Assembly: GCF_017355405.1 (NCBI RefSeq)
Contig: NZ_CP061177.1
Span: 1,719,001 to 1,783,000, forward strand
Reading direction: 5' to 3'
From: Roseomonas haemaphysalidis
GTDB taxonomy: Bacteria > Pseudomonadota > Alphaproteobacteria > Acetobacterales > Acetobacteraceae
Length of the DNA: 64,000 nucleotides
Positions 29,403 to 37,507 of the stretch are shown in pieces. The notes below the pieces were generated by a model. That model worked only from the letters and a program-made list of their open reading frames with translations. It searched no databases and was not told the origin of the DNA. Each line of letters begins with the position of its first letter. The stretch's first letter is position 1. Made by a program: the position numbers and the translations under genes.

Positions 29403-30458
29403 ATGACCACCGACCCGCGCTTCGACGCCGCCGCCATGCGTGCCTTCGCCACCGACCTGTTCGCCGCCGCCGGCATCGCGCGCGGCAAGGCGGCGGTGAT
29501 GGCGGAGATCCTGGTGGAGGCCGACCTGCTGGGCCACGTCACGCACGGGCTGGCGCTGGTGCCGAAATACCTGGACGACGTGCCCGGCGGCATTCTGGCC
29601 CGTGACGGCGAGCCGGAGGTGATCTCCGACCGCGGCGCCTGCGTCGCCTGGAACGGCCACGGGCTGCCGGGGGCCTGGCTGGTGACGCGCGCGCTGGATC
29701 TGGCCTTTGAGCGGGTGGCGCAACACGGCACGGTCAGCATCGCCATCGCCGAAAGCCACCACATCGGCGCGCTGGCCGTATACCCGCTGCGCGCGGCGGA
29801 ACGCGGGCTGCTGGCCATCCTGCACAGCAGCGCACCGGGCAATGGCAGCGTCGCGCCCTTTGGCGCGCGCACCGGCGTGCTGGCGCCGGACCCGGTGGCG
29901 GCGGCCTGGCCCACCGGCGGGGACCCGGTGGTGCTGGACATCAGTGCCTCCATCACCACCGCCAACCTCAGCGCGCGCATGGCCAAGGAAGGTGCGCAGT
30001 TCGAACATGAATGGCTGCTGGATGCCGAGGGCAACCCGTCGCGCGACCCGGCGGTGCTGGGGCAGGGCGGCACCATCCTGCCGACCGGCGGGCTGCATCA
30101 TGGCCAAAAGGGCTATGCCCAGGCCCTGCTGACCGAGGCCCTGACCCAGGGCCTGTCCGGGCGCGGCCGCAGGGAGGGCGCGGCGGGCATGCGCGCGGCG
30201 CTGTTTCTGCAGGTGATCGACCCCGCCGCCTTTGCGGGGCTGGACGCCTTCCAGGCACAAACCGGCCACACGGCGGCGGCCTGCCGTGCCGCGTCGCCAC
30301 GCCCGGGCTGGCCCGCCGTGCGCCTGCCGGGCGAAAAGGGGCTGGGGCTGCGCCGCGCCGCACTGGCCGGGGGCGTGCCGCTGGCCGAACGCATCACCGC
30401 GCCGCTGGCCGAGCTGGCGGCGAAGCACGGCCTGAGCATGCCGCAGCCGATGTCATGA
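29403..30458 (+). CDS. Ldh family (malate/L-lactate/ureidoglycolate-type) oxidoreductase
   Basis: A 351-residue NAD(P)-dependent dehydrogenase of the Ldh2/MDH2/YiaK family, unrelated to the Rossmann-fold malate dehydrogenases. The family signatures ADLLGHVTHGLALVPKYL (about 40-57), the active-site His in IAESHHIGALAVYPLR, and PFGARTGVLAPDPVAAAWP are clear. Candidate substrates in the family include malate, L-lactate, ureidoglycolate, sulfolactate and diketogulonate; the sequence does not decide. Upstream, 90 bases separate it from lipB. A tRNA on the other strand follows 17 bases after its stop. Confidence 0.88.
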   Translation: MTTDPRFDAAAMRAFATDLFAAAGIARGKAAVMAEILVEADLLGHVTHGLALVPKYLDDVPGGILARDGEPEVISDRGACVAWNGHGLPGAWLVTRALDLAFERVAQHGTVSIAIAESHHIGALAVYPLRAAERGLLAILHSSAPGNGSVAPFGARTGVLAPDPVAAAWPTGGDPVVLDISASITTANLSARMAKEGAQFEHEWLLDAEGNPSRDPAVLGQGGTILPTGGLHHGQKGYAQALLTEALTQGLSGRGRREGAAGMRAALFLQVIDPAAFAGLDAFQAQTGHTAAACRAASPRPGWPAVRLPGEKGLGLRRAALAGGVPLAERITAPLAELAAKHGLSMPQPMS

Positions 30459-30474
30459 TGTGAGGAGAGCCGGA

Positions 30475-30549
30475 TGGTGGGCGCGACAGGGATTGAACCT
30501 GTGACCTTCCCCGTGTCAGGGGGACGCTCTCCCGCTGAGCTACGCGCCC
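30475..30549 (-). tRNA. tRNA-Val(GAC)
   Basis: A 75-base tRNA on the minus strand including an encoded CCA. Acceptor GGGCGCG / CGCGCCC, D-arm AGCTCAGCGGGAGAGC, anticodon loop CTGACAC with anticodon GAC between CCCC and GGGG, T-loop TTCAATC. In contrast to tRNA-Leu in this window, the CCA is genomic. Confidence 0.95.
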
Positions 30550-30668
30550 ATCCGGCAGGGCGCGGTCTCTAGCGCGGCGGCGCGCGGCGGGCAAGAGGCC
30601 GTCGCACCGGAATCGTATGCGGCGCGGCGTGACAAGAACGTGACTCTCTGGCTTGATCGGGCCGACCC

Positions 30669-31544
30669 ATGGACCTTCCGCTTTCCACCCTCGCCGAGGC
30701 ACAGCCCGGCCCCGTCTCGCTCCGCCGCCCGCCCCGCCAGACGGCGCCGGTGGTCTTCGCCTCGCCGCATTCCGGCCGCTGCTACCCGGCCGAGTTCCTG
30801 GCCGAAAGCCGGCTGGACGCGCTGGCCGTCCGCCGCTCGGAAGACAGCTTCGTGGACGAGCTGTTCGCCGCCGCGCCCGAGCATGGCATGCCGCTGCTGG
30901 CCGCCACCTTTCCCCGCGTCTATTGCGATGCCAACCGCGAGGCCTGGGAACTGGACCCGGCGATGTTCGATGGGCCGCTGCCGCCCTGGGTGAACAGCGC
31001 CAGCCCGCGCGTGGGCGCGGGACTCGGCACCATCGCCCGCATCGTCGCCAATGGTGAGCCGGTGTACCGCAGGCGCCTGTCCTTTCCGGCGGTGGAAAGC
31101 CGCATCCAACGGTGCTGGCACCCCTACCACGCGGCGCTGCGCCGGCTAATTGAGGAAACCCGCGCCGAGTTCGGCTGCTGCCTGGTGATCGACTGCCATT
31201 CCATGCCGACGCACCCTCTGCTCGGCACCCAGATGCCGGACATGATCCTGGGCGACGCGCACGGCACCGCCTGCGCGCCGCGCGCCGTGCGGCTGGTCGA
31301 GGAACACCTGGGGGAGCGCGGCTACCGCGTCCGGCGCAACGACCCCTATGCCGGCGGCTTCGTGACCCGCCACTACGGGCGCCCGCGGGAACAGGTGCAT
31401 GTGCTGCAGATCGAGCTGGCGCGCGCGTTGTACATGAACGAGGCGACCATCGAGCGGGTGCCCGGCATGGCGCGGCTGCAGGCGGACCTGGGCGGCCTGA
31501 TCGCGGCGCTGAGCGTGACGGACTGGTCGTTCCTGCGGGCCTAG
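30669..31544 (+). CDS. N-formylglutamate amidohydrolase (HutG-type)
   Basis: A 291-residue zinc-type hydrolase that releases glutamate and formate from N-formylglutamate, the last step of one histidine-degradation route. The family motif FASPHSGRCYPAEFL (about residues 31-45) contains the likely metal His; SEDSFVDELFAAAPEHG, VYCDANREAWELDP and VIDCHSMP follow, all typical. No other hut genes are in the window, so the physiological link to histidine is inferred and other formyl- or acyl-glutamate substrates are possible. Ends convergently toward a predicted small RNA. Confidence 0.9.
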   Translation: MDLPLSTLAEAQPGPVSLRRPPRQTAPVVFASPHSGRCYPAEFLAESRLDALAVRRSEDSFVDELFAAAPEHGMPLLAATFPRVYCDANREAWELDPAMFDGPLPPWVNSASPRVGAGLGTIARIVANGEPVYRRRLSFPAVESRIQRCWHPYHAALRRLIEETRAEFGCCLVIDCHSMPTHPLLGTQMPDMILGDAHGTACAPRAVRLVEEHLGERGYRVRRNDPYAGGFVTRHYGRPREQVHVLQIELARALYMNEATIERVPGMARLQADLGGLIAALSVTDWSFLRA

Positions 31545-31617
31545 GACCACGCGGCCCCCGCCTTCCGTCAGCGCCGGTTGTGCGGCATCGGGCGCATTGG
31601 CCTGCCGGGCCGCGGGC

Positions 31618-31645
31618 AAAAAAAAGGCGGTGCCGAAGCACCGCC
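31618..31645 (-). terminator. Intrinsic terminator of the predicted sRNA
   Basis: On the minus strand an 8-bp GGCGGTGC/GCACCGCC stem capped by UUCG is followed by eight U residues. There is no U tract on the plus-strand side, so it does not serve the plus-strand amidohydrolase gene. ahpD has its own hairpin further upstream. Confidence 0.85.
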
Positions 31646-31703
31646 GAGTTTAGGGAGGAAACGTCCAAGAAAGACAACAACTCAGCGTACTGGGTTGCTG
31701 CGA
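31618..31703 (-). ncRNA. Predicted small RNA with anti-Shine-Dalgarno CCUCCC motif
   Basis: A two-hairpin RNA of about 86 bases is predicted on the minus strand. Hairpin 1 (31675-31700) is CAGCAAC-C-CAG-TACG-CTG-A-GTTGTTG. A single-stranded linker follows with TTTCCTCCC (31653-31661), complementary to Shine-Dalgarno sequences. Hairpin 2 (31626-31645) is GGCGGTGC-TTCG-GCACCGCC, a UUCG-capped terminator with an 8-U run (31618-31625). A -35/-10 pair (TTGCGC-17-TATGTT) sits just upstream. The design matches alphaproteobacterial anti-SD sRNAs; I do not recognise a named family. No open reading frame with a ribosome site is present. Confidence 0.55.
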
Positions 31704-31708
31704 GACGA

Positions 31709-31737
31709 AACATACGCATCTGTTCATACGTGCGCAA
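31709..31737 (-). promoter_or_regulatory. Predicted sigma-70-type promoter of the sRNA
   Basis: On the minus strand TTGCGC (31732-31737) and TATGTT (31709-31714) are separated by 17 bases, giving a start near 31703, right before hairpin 1. The region is clearly richer in A/T than the flanking genes. Confidence 0.45.
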
Positions 31738-31838
31738 GCGGAATTTCGCGCTGCAACACAAAAAACGGATGTGCCCAGCGCAGGGCGGCCCGGTGTTTCC
31801 GCATACCTTCAGGTGATATTCCGGCGCCCAAACGCAAC

Positions 31839-31861
31839 AAACCCCGCCAAAGGCGGGGTTT
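31839..31861 (-). terminator. Probable terminator of the ahpC-ahpD transcript
   Basis: A 10-bp stem AAACCCCGCC / GGCGGGGTTT with a 3-base loop, 32 bases past the ahpD stop. The descending arm ends in TTT and is followed by a GTTGCGTTT stretch on the minus strand. Confidence 0.75.
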
Positions 31862-31893
31862 GCGTATACATGCCCAGGATGCAGGCAGGTATT

Positions 31894-32424
31894 TTATGCC
31901 GCAATTGCGTCCTCAGCCGTCAGGACGCTGGCGGCGGCATTCACCACGGAAGCGACGCGCACGGCGGCCTGCACCTGCTCGGTCGTCACGCCGCCGTGCT
32001 TCACCACCTTCTCGTGGCTTTCCATGCACATGCCGCAGCCGTTGATGGCCGACACGGCAAGCGACCAGAGCTCGAAGTCGACCTTGTCGACGCCCGGCTT
32101 GCCGATGACGTTCATGCGGAGCTTCGCCGGCAGGGTCGCGTAGTCGCCGCCCACTAGGTGCACGAAGCGGTAATAGACGTTGTTCATGCCCATGATGCCG
32201 GCGGCGGCCTTGGCCGCCGTCAGCGCCTCGGCCGACAGCTTGGGACCGAACTCGGCGACGATCGCCTTGATCACCTCGGCATTGCCGGTGGCCATGGCGC
32301 TGGCCACGAAGGTGCCGGCGAGCTTCTGCTGGTCCAGCACCGGCTCGGTCGCCAAGCTGCCCAGGTTCAGCTTCAGGTCTTTGGCATATTCGGGCAGGCG
32401 GTTGCGCAGGGCGTCCAGCGACAT
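31894..32424 (-). CDS. ahpD: Alkyl hydroperoxidase AhpD
   Basis: A 176-residue thiol peroxidase/adaptor that recycles AhpC. The CxxC active site is [11 protein letters not shown] with C130, C133 and H137, the same numbering as the well-studied mycobacterial AhpD, and the proton-relay Glu is likely in the helix before it. The gene lies 117 bases after ahpC on the same strand with ATG at 32424. As in mycobacteria and some alphaproteobacteria, AhpD probably replaces AhpF as the electron path to AhpC. The operon is divergent from oxyR, which suggests peroxide induction. Confidence 0.95.
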   Translation of the reverse strand: MSLDALRNRLPEYAKDLKLNLGSLATEPVLDQQKLAGTFVASAMATGNAEVIKAIVAEFGPKLSAEALTAAKAAAGIMGMNNVYYRFVHLVGGDYATLPAKLRMNVIGKPGVDKVDFELWSLAVSAINGCGMCMESHEKVVKHGGVTTEQVQAAVRVASVVNAAASVLTAEDAIAA

Positions 32425-32541
32425 GCGAAGGGGTGCTCCGGTCAGAAGGGGGGGGCGAATCGAAAGGGGCGGCGCAAGGCCGCCGGGCGCAGGGAGCGCC
32501 AGAAAAGCCCGGCGGGGCAGGGCGCCCCGCCGGAAGCCGCC

Positions 32542-33114
32542 TCAGGCGGCCTGGAACAGCTCGTCCGGCTTCAGGGTGTCGCTGCCCTTGGTCCAGTTGC
32601 AGGCGCACAGCTCGTCGGTCTGCAGCGCGTCCAGCACGCGCACCACTTCCTGCGGGTTGCGGCCGACGTTCAGGCCGTTCACCGAAGCCCACTGGATGAT
32701 GCCGTCCGGGTCCACGATGAAGGTGGCGCGCAGGGCGACGCCCTCGTTCTTGTCCAGGATGCCCAGCGCCGCGGACAGCTCGCGCTTGGTGTCGGCCAGC
32801 ATCGCGAAGGGCAGGTCGTTGATGTCCTTGTTGTGCAGGCGCCAGTTCAGGTGGACGAACTCGCTGTCGGTCGAGGCGCCGTAGACCACCGCGTCACGGT
32901 CGGCGAACTCGGTGTTCAGCTTGCCAAAGGCCGCGATTTCGGTCGGGCAGATGAAGGTGAAGTCCTTGGGCCAGAAGAACACGATCTTCCACAGCCCGGC
33001 GTCGGACTCGCTGGTCACCTCGGTAAAGGACTTGCCAGGACCTTCCAGACCCTCGGGGCCGCCCTTGACGGCGGTCAGCTTGAAGGAGGGGAACTTGTCG
33101 CCAACGGTCAGCAT
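32542..33114 (-). CDS. ahpC: Peroxiredoxin AhpC
   Basis: A 190-residue 2-Cys peroxiredoxin that reduces H2O2, organic peroxides and peroxynitrite. Peroxidatic C56 lies in FTFICPTEI; the resolving cysteine is C170 or C172 in ELCACNW near the C terminus. The double-cysteine CAC with the short tail resembles the AhpE/AhpC group that works with AhpD. The start at 33114 has AAGGAT six bases upstream; a start 12 codons earlier is not supported. It shares a 141-base control region with oxyR. Confidence 0.95.
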   Translation of the reverse strand: MLTVGDKFPSFKLTAVKGGPEGLEGPGKSFTEVTSESDAGLWKIVFFWPKDFTFICPTEIAAFGKLNTEFADRDAVVYGASTDSEFVHLNWRLHNKDINDLPFAMLADTKRELSAALGILDKNEGVALRATFIVDPDGIIQWASVNGLNVGRNPQEVVRVLDALQTDELCACNWTKGSDTLKPDELFQAA

Positions 33115-33191
33115 GGTCTTATCCTTCGAAAGGCGCGGTTCAATAAGCATAAGCGACAGGCCAAGCCGAAGCTTTGCCCACCGGCAGTGGA

Positions 33192-33221
33192 ATTATGGTG
33201 TGCAGTGCACACATGTGCCAA
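33192..33221 (-). promoter_or_regulatory. ahpC promoter with a LysR-type operator in its spacer
   Basis: On the minus strand TTGGCA (33216-33221) and CATAAT (33192-33197) are 18 bases apart, pointing at ahpC. The spacer contains a perfect 7+1+7 palindrome GTGTGCA-G-TGCACAC (33198-33212) that satisfies the LysR T-N11-A rule (T33199, A33211). It is a good candidate OxyR site, positioned to control ahpC and to autoregulate oxyR. Confidence 0.55.
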
Positions 33222-33255
33222 TGAATTGTTTTCGATAAAACGAGTGGCCCTGTCG

Positions 33256-34176
33256 ATGACCCCGCTGCCCAGCCCGCAACAGCTGCGATACCTCGTGGCG
33301 CTCGCCGACCTCGGTCACTTTGGCCGGGCGGCCACCGCCTGCGCTGTCACCCAGTCCACCCTGTCCGCCGGCATCATCGCGCTGGAACGGCAGCTCGATG
33401 CCGCGATCCTGGAGCGCGGCCCGGCCAAGCGTCCGGTATTCACGCCGCTGGGGCTGGAGCTGGTGGGGCGCGCCCGGGCGGCGCTGTCCGCCCTGTCGGC
33501 GATGGCGGAAACGGCCGCGGCGGCGCGCGACCCCCTGACCGGCCCTTTGCGGCTTGGCATCATTCCCACCATCGGCCCGTTTCTGTTGCCGCGGCTGATG
33601 CCGGCGCTGCGGCGCGCCTTTCCCCGCCTGCGCCTGTGGCTGCGCGAGGACCTGACCGACCGCCTGGCCGAGGACCTGCAGGGCGGCCGCCTGGACCTGC
33701 TGCTGCTGGCGCTGCCAGCCATGCTGCCGGACGTGGAAACGCTGCGCATCGCCGACGACCCCTTCGTGGCCGCATTGCCGCCGCAGCACCGGCTGCTGGA
33801 CCGCTCGCCCCTGCCGCTGGCCGACCTGGGCGGCGAGCGCCTGCTGCTGCTGGAAGACGGCCATTGCCTGCGCGACCAGGCGCTGTCCGCCTGCGCGCTG
33901 CCCGGCGCGGGCGTGGGCGATGCCTTTGCCGCCACCAGCCTGCACACGCTGGTGCAGATGGTCGCCGGTGGCCTGGGCGTGACGCTCTTGCCGCGGCTGG
34001 CGGTGGCGGGCGGCGTGGCGCAGGGCACCCCGGTGGTGCTGCGCCCGGTGGAGGCACCGTCTGGGCAGGTGACCGGGCGCACGCTTGGCTTGGCGTGGCG
34101 CGCCCGCTCGCCCCGAGCGGCGGAATTCCGCAGTCTGGCGCCGGTGATCGGGGATGCCATCGCCGCCGTCGCGTGA
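33256..34176 (+). CDS. oxyR: Peroxide-sensing LysR-type regulator OxyR
   Basis: A 306-residue LysR-family activator. The N-terminal helix-turn-helix is at about residues 18-45 ([25 protein letters not shown]). The effector domain has the OxyR redox pair in [13 protein letters not shown]204 and C213, nine residues apart exactly as C199 and C208 of E. coli OxyR. This makes peroxide sensing by disulfide formation likely. ATG 33256 is used; a GTG four codons earlier is possible. It is divergent from ahpC-ahpD with a shared palindrome between them. Confidence 0.93.
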   Translation: MTPLPSPQQLRYLVALADLGHFGRAATACAVTQSTLSAGIIALERQLDAAILERGPAKRPVFTPLGLELVGRARAALSALSAMAETAAAARDPLTGPLRLGIIPTIGPFLLPRLMPALRRAFPRLRLWLREDLTDRLAEDLQGGRLDLLLLALPAMLPDVETLRIADDPFVAALPPQHRLLDRSPLPLADLGGERLLLLEDGHCLRDQALSACALPGAGVGDAFAATSLHTLVQMVAGGLGVTLLPRLAVAGGVAQGTPVVLRPVEAPSGQVTGRTLGLAWRARSPRAAEFRSLAPVIGDAIAAVA

Positions 34177-34247
34177 CATCGCGCCGGCCCTGGCCCGCCA
34201 ATCGCGTGGCGGGGATGCCCCCGGGGCGTGGCCATGCCGGCTTGTGG

Positions 34248-34276
34248 TTGACAACCGGTCCCCCACCGCCTAAAGC
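34248..34276 (+). promoter_or_regulatory. rpmJ promoter
   Basis: A consensus TTGACA (34248-34253) is followed after 17 bases by TAAAGC (34271-34276), 25 bases before the rpmJ ATG. This is one of the best sigma-70 matches in the window. Confidence 0.65.
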
Positions 34277-34301
34277 CCGCCCCCTCGCGACGAGGTTGGA
34301 C

Positions 34302-34427
34302 ATGAAGATCCGTAACAGCTTGAAGTCTGCCAAGACGCGCGACAAGAACTGCGTGGTGGTCCGCCGCCGTGGCCGCTTGTACGTGCTGAACAAGAAGAAC
34401 CCCCGGATGAAGGCCCGTCAGGGCTGA
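34302..34427 (+). CDS. rpmJ: Large ribosomal subunit protein bL36 (zinc-free form)
   Basis: A 41-residue ribosomal protein: [14 protein letters not shown], Cys17, [23 protein letters not shown]. Only one cysteine remains and the C-x2-C...C...H zinc ribbon is missing, so this is the C-minus paralogue, normal for alphaproteobacteria. It is monocistronic, with its own promoter at 34248-34276 and a strong terminator directly after. Confidence 0.95.
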   Translation: MKIRNSLKSAKTRDKNCVVVRRRGRLYVLNKKNPRMKARQG

Positions 34428-34451
34428 TTCCAGCGATCTTCTGGCAAGAAA

Positions 34452-34482
34452 GGCGCCCCGGGTTTCCCGGGGCGCCTTTTTT
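34452..34482 (+). terminator. Intrinsic terminator of rpmJ
   Basis: An 11-bp GC-rich stem GGCGCCCCGGG / CCCGGGGCGCC with a TTT loop, followed by six T residues. It begins 25 bases after the rpmJ stop. Confidence 0.93.
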
Positions 34483-34542
34483 GCGTTCTGGACGCCGCCG
34501 GCCGCCGGTCGCATCTTCCCTGGCAAAAGGGAGAGCGCCGCG

Positions 34543-35994
34543 ATGATCGAACTGCCCGCGCCGGACCGCGCCGTGCTGGCGCGCCGCGACTCCATTCTGG
34601 CGGAGCTGCGCGCCATCCTGCCCCCCGGCCCGCGCGGCGAGGCGGTGATCGGCGACCCCACCCGCCTGAAGCCTTATGAAACGGACGGGCTGAGCGCCTA
34701 TCGCCAGCCGCCGCTGGCCGTGGTGCTGCCGGAAACCACCGAGCAGGTGGCCGCCGTGCTGCGTTATTGCCACGAGAACCGCATCCGCATCGTGCCGCGC
34801 GGCGCCGGCACCAGCCTGTCCGGCGGCGCCCTGCCGCTGGAGGACGGCATCGTGCTGGGCCTGATGCGCATGAACCGCATCCTGGAAGTGGACTACGCCG
34901 ACCGGCTGGCGGTGGTGCAGGCGGGCGTCACCAACATCGGCATCACCCAGGCGGTGGCCGATGACGGGTTCTTCTACGCGCCCGACCCGTCCAGCCAGCT
35001 CGCCTGCATGATCGGCGGCAACGTCATGATGAATTCGGGCGGCGCGCATTGCCTGAAATACGGCGTCACCGCCAACAACCTTCTGGGCGTGACGCTGGTG
35101 ACCATCGAGGGCGAGGTGCTGCGGATCGGCGGCGACCACCTGGACGCCGCCGGCTACGACTGGCTCGGGCTGATCACCGGCAGCGAGGGGCAGCTCGGCA
35201 TCGTCACGGAAGTGACCGTCCGCATCCTGCGCGCGGCGGAAGGTGCGCGCGCCATGCTGGCCGCCTTCCGCTCCAACGAGGTGGCGGGGCAGGTGGTGGA
35301 TGCCATCATCGCCAGCGGCGTGATCCCGGTGGCGCTGGAATTCATGGACCGTCCGGCGATCCATGCCTGCGAGGCCTTCGCCCATGCCGGCTATCCGCTG
35401 GATGCGGAGGCGATGCTGATCGTCGAGGTGGAAGGCAACCAGGCGGAACAGGACTTCCTGCTGGGCAAGCTCAAGGCCATCTGCGCGCGCTTCGACCCCA
35501 TCTCGCTGCGCGTGGCGGAAACGGCGGAGGAATCGCTCGCCATCTGGAAGGGCCGCAAGGGGGCCTTCGGCGCGGTCGGCCGCATCAGCCCGGATTATCT
35601 CTGCATGGACGGCACCATCCCGACTGGCGAGCTGCCGCAGGTGCTGCGCCGCATCGGCGAGATGAGCGAGAGCTACGGCCTGCAGGTCGCCAACATCTTC
35701 CATGCCGGCGACGGCAACCTGCACCCGCTGATCATGTTCGACGCCAACGACCCCGACAGCTTCCGCCGCGCCGAGGATTTCGGCGCCGACATCCTGAAGC
35801 TCTGCGTCGAGGTCGGCGGCTGCCTGACCGGCGAGCACGGCGTGGGCGTCGAGAAGCGCGACCTGATGGGCGTGCAGTTCGAGGCGCACGAGCTGGAGCA
35901 GCAGCGCCGCATCAAGGCGGCCTTCGACCCCGCCTGGCTGCTCAACCCCGCCAAGGTGTTTCCGCTGGCCGGCAACGCGGCGCTGGCCCGGTGA
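34543..35994 (+). CDS. glcD: Glycolate oxidase FAD subunit GlcD
   Basis: A 483-residue FAD-linked oxidase subunit that oxidises glycolate (or D-lactate) to glyoxylate. The PCMH FAD-binding domain has VPRGAGTSLSGGALPLEDGIVLGLMRMNRI (about residues 85-115), and a later FAD loop is GSEGQLGIVTEVTV. The C-terminal oxidase domain includes HAGDGNLHPLI and GEHGVGVEKRDLM. The order glcD-glcE-glcF is that of glycolate oxidase rather than single-chain D-lactate dehydrogenase. Its TGA overlaps the GTG of glcE (GTGA). ATG 34543 is preceded by GGGAGAG about 10 bases away. Confidence 0.94.
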   Translation: MIELPAPDRAVLARRDSILAELRAILPPGPRGEAVIGDPTRLKPYETDGLSAYRQPPLAVVLPETTEQVAAVLRYCHENRIRIVPRGAGTSLSGGALPLEDGIVLGLMRMNRILEVDYADRLAVVQAGVTNIGITQAVADDGFFYAPDPSSQLACMIGGNVMMNSGGAHCLKYGVTANNLLGVTLVTIEGEVLRIGGDHLDAAGYDWLGLITGSEGQLGIVTEVTVRILRAAEGARAMLAAFRSNEVAGQVVDAIIASGVIPVALEFMDRPAIHACEAFAHAGYPLDAEAMLIVEVEGNQAEQDFLLGKLKAICARFDPISLRVAETAEESLAIWKGRKGAFGAVGRISPDYLCMDGTIPTGELPQVLRRIGEMSESYGLQVANIFHAGDGNLHPLIMFDANDPDSFRRAEDFGADILKLCVEVGGCLTGEHGVGVEKRDLMGVQFEAHELEQQRRIKAAFDPAWLLNPAKVFPLAGNAALAR

Positions 35995-37169
35995 ACCTCC
36001 GACCGAGCGACGAGGCCGGGGTGGTGGAGGCGGTGCGCGCGGCGGTGGCCGACCGCGCGCCGCTGGCGGTGCAAGGCAACGGCACCAAGCGCGGCAGCCT
36101 GCGCCCGGTGCAGGCGGCGCGAACGCTGTCCACCGCCGGGCTGTCCGGAATCACCTTGTACCACCCGGCCGAGATGGTGCTGTCCGCCCGCGCCGGCACC
36201 CCCATCCCGGAGATCGAGGCCGCGCTGGCCGGGCACCGGCAGATGCTGCTCGCCGAGCCGCCGGACTTCTCCGCCCTGCTGGGCACCACGGCGCCTGCCA
36301 CGCTGGGCGGGCTGGTGGCCGCCAACCTGTCCGGCCCGCGCCGCATCTTCGCCAGCGGCGCCATGCGCGACCACGTGCTGGGCGTGCGCGCCGTGACCGG
36401 CCATGCCGAGGTGGTGCGCTCCGGCGGGCGGGTGCACAAGAACGTCACGGGGCTGGACCTGTGCAAGCTGCTGGCGGGCAGCCACGGCACGCTGGGCATC
36501 CTGACCGAGATCACGCTGAAGGTGGCGCCGCGCGCCGAGGCCGGCGCCAGCCTGCTGGTGGCCGTGGCGTCGCTGGAGCAGGGCGTGGCGGCGCTGTCCG
36601 CCGCCCTGGGCAGTCCCTTCGGCGTCACCGGCGCGGCGCTGCTGCCCGGGGCAGGGGGCGCTGCCGCGCTGCTGCGGCTGGAGGACTTTGCCGAGTTCCT
36701 GCCGCACCGCGTGGCCGCCCTGCGCCGCGTGCTGGACCGCTTCGGGGCCATCGAGGTGCTGGACGGCGAGGCCTCCGCCGCCCGCTGGCGCGAGGTGCGC
36801 GACGCCCGCCCCCTGGCGCCGCTGGGGGCGGAGGAAGCGCTGTGGCGCCTGTCCGTGCGCCCGCAGGCCGGGCCGGGGGTGGCGGCGGCGCTGGCCGAGG
36901 GCTTCGGTGCCCGGCTGCTGCTGGACTGGGGCGGCGGGCTGGTCTGGGCCGCCGGCCCCGCGACACAGGCGGCGCATGCCACGGTGATGCGGGCCGCCGC
37001 CGCCGCGCGCGGCACCTTCACCCTGTTCCATGCCCCCGACGCCCTGCGCGCCGCCGTGCCCGTGATCCCGCCCGAGCCCGCCGCGCTCGCGGCCATCGGT
37101 GCCCGCGTCAAGGCGGCGATGGACCCGGCCGGCGTGCTGAACCCGGGGCGCATGCGCGCCGGCGCCTGA
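35991..37169 (+). CDS. glcE: Glycolate oxidase subunit GlcE
   Basis: A 392-residue second FAD-binding subunit of glycolate oxidase. It has a PCMH-type fold: LAVQGNGTKRGSLRPV, AGTPIPEIEAAL, PATLGGLVAANLSGPRRI and KNVTGLDLCKLLAGSHGTLGILTEITL. The GTG start at 35991 is fixed by its overlap with the glcD stop. The mature subunit is shorter than GlcD and has no C-terminal oxidase half, as in the family. glcF follows after 338 bases, which is wider than usual in this operon. Confidence 0.93.
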   Translation: MNLRPSDEAGVVEAVRAAVADRAPLAVQGNGTKRGSLRPVQAARTLSTAGLSGITLYHPAEMVLSARAGTPIPEIEAALAGHRQMLLAEPPDFSALLGTTAPATLGGLVAANLSGPRRIFASGAMRDHVLGVRAVTGHAEVVRSGGRVHKNVTGLDLCKLLAGSHGTLGILTEITLKVAPRAEAGASLLVAVASLEQGVAALSAALGSPFGVTGAALLPGAGGAAALLRLEDFAEFLPHRVAALRRVLDRFGAIEVLDGEASAARWREVRDARPLAPLGAEEALWRLSVRPQAGPGVAAALAEGFGARLLLDWGGGLVWAAGPATQAAHATVMRAAAAARGTFTLFHAPDALRAAVPVIPPEPAALAAIGARVKAAMDPAGVLNPGRMRAGA

Positions 37170-37507
37170 CCTCAGCGCAGGGCGCGCGCCAGCCGCAGCC
37201 CGCCGGCGGGGCCGTGCGGCACGCGGCGCAGCGCGGCGTGGCGGCTGGCCTCGGCCGGGCCGCCCAGGGTGGCGGCGGCGCCGGCGGCATCCTGCAACGG
37301 CAGGGCGCGCGGCGTGGCCGGCGGGGGCGCCGCGATGCGCCCGGCGGGGGAAGGGGTGTCGCGCATGGCTCGGTCCTGCACAGGCCCCTTTTGGGCGGAT
37401 CGTTCAGGCCCCTTCCTGCCTTTCTCCGGTTAATGGGCGGTAAGCGGTCGTGGCATCTTGCGCCGCCCCGCCGGCCCGCCCAGGCTGATCAAAGGGAGAA
37501 CGACGGG
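37170..37507. other. 338-base gap between glcE and glcF
   Basis: No recognised gene or RNA. It contains a possible small minus-strand gene (37172-37366, listed separately) and, close to glcF, a GGGAGAA ribosome site. A glcF leader or own promoter may lie in the right-hand 120 bases (GCGGTCGTGGCATCTTGC area), but I see no convincing -35/-10 pair. Confidence 0.5.
37172..37366 (-). CDS. Possible small hypothetical protein inside the glc operon
   Basis: An open frame of 64 residues (MRDTPSPAGRIAAPPPATPR, then Ala/Arg/Gly-rich) with an AGGA site about 9 bases before the ATG. No domain, signal peptide or membrane helix is visible, and the composition is what any GC-rich antisense frame would give. 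It fills most of the glcE-glcF gap. It could be a real small basic protein or noise. Confidence 0.25.
   Translation of the reverse strand: MRDTPSPAGRIAAPPPATPRALPLQDAAGAAATLGGPAEASRHAALRRVPHGPAGGLRLARALR

Noticed and set aside
31839..31861. Possibility that this hairpin ends the plus-strand amidohydrolase gene
   Set aside because: It is 295 bases past that stop and the U-rich side fits the minus-strand ahpD transcript better.
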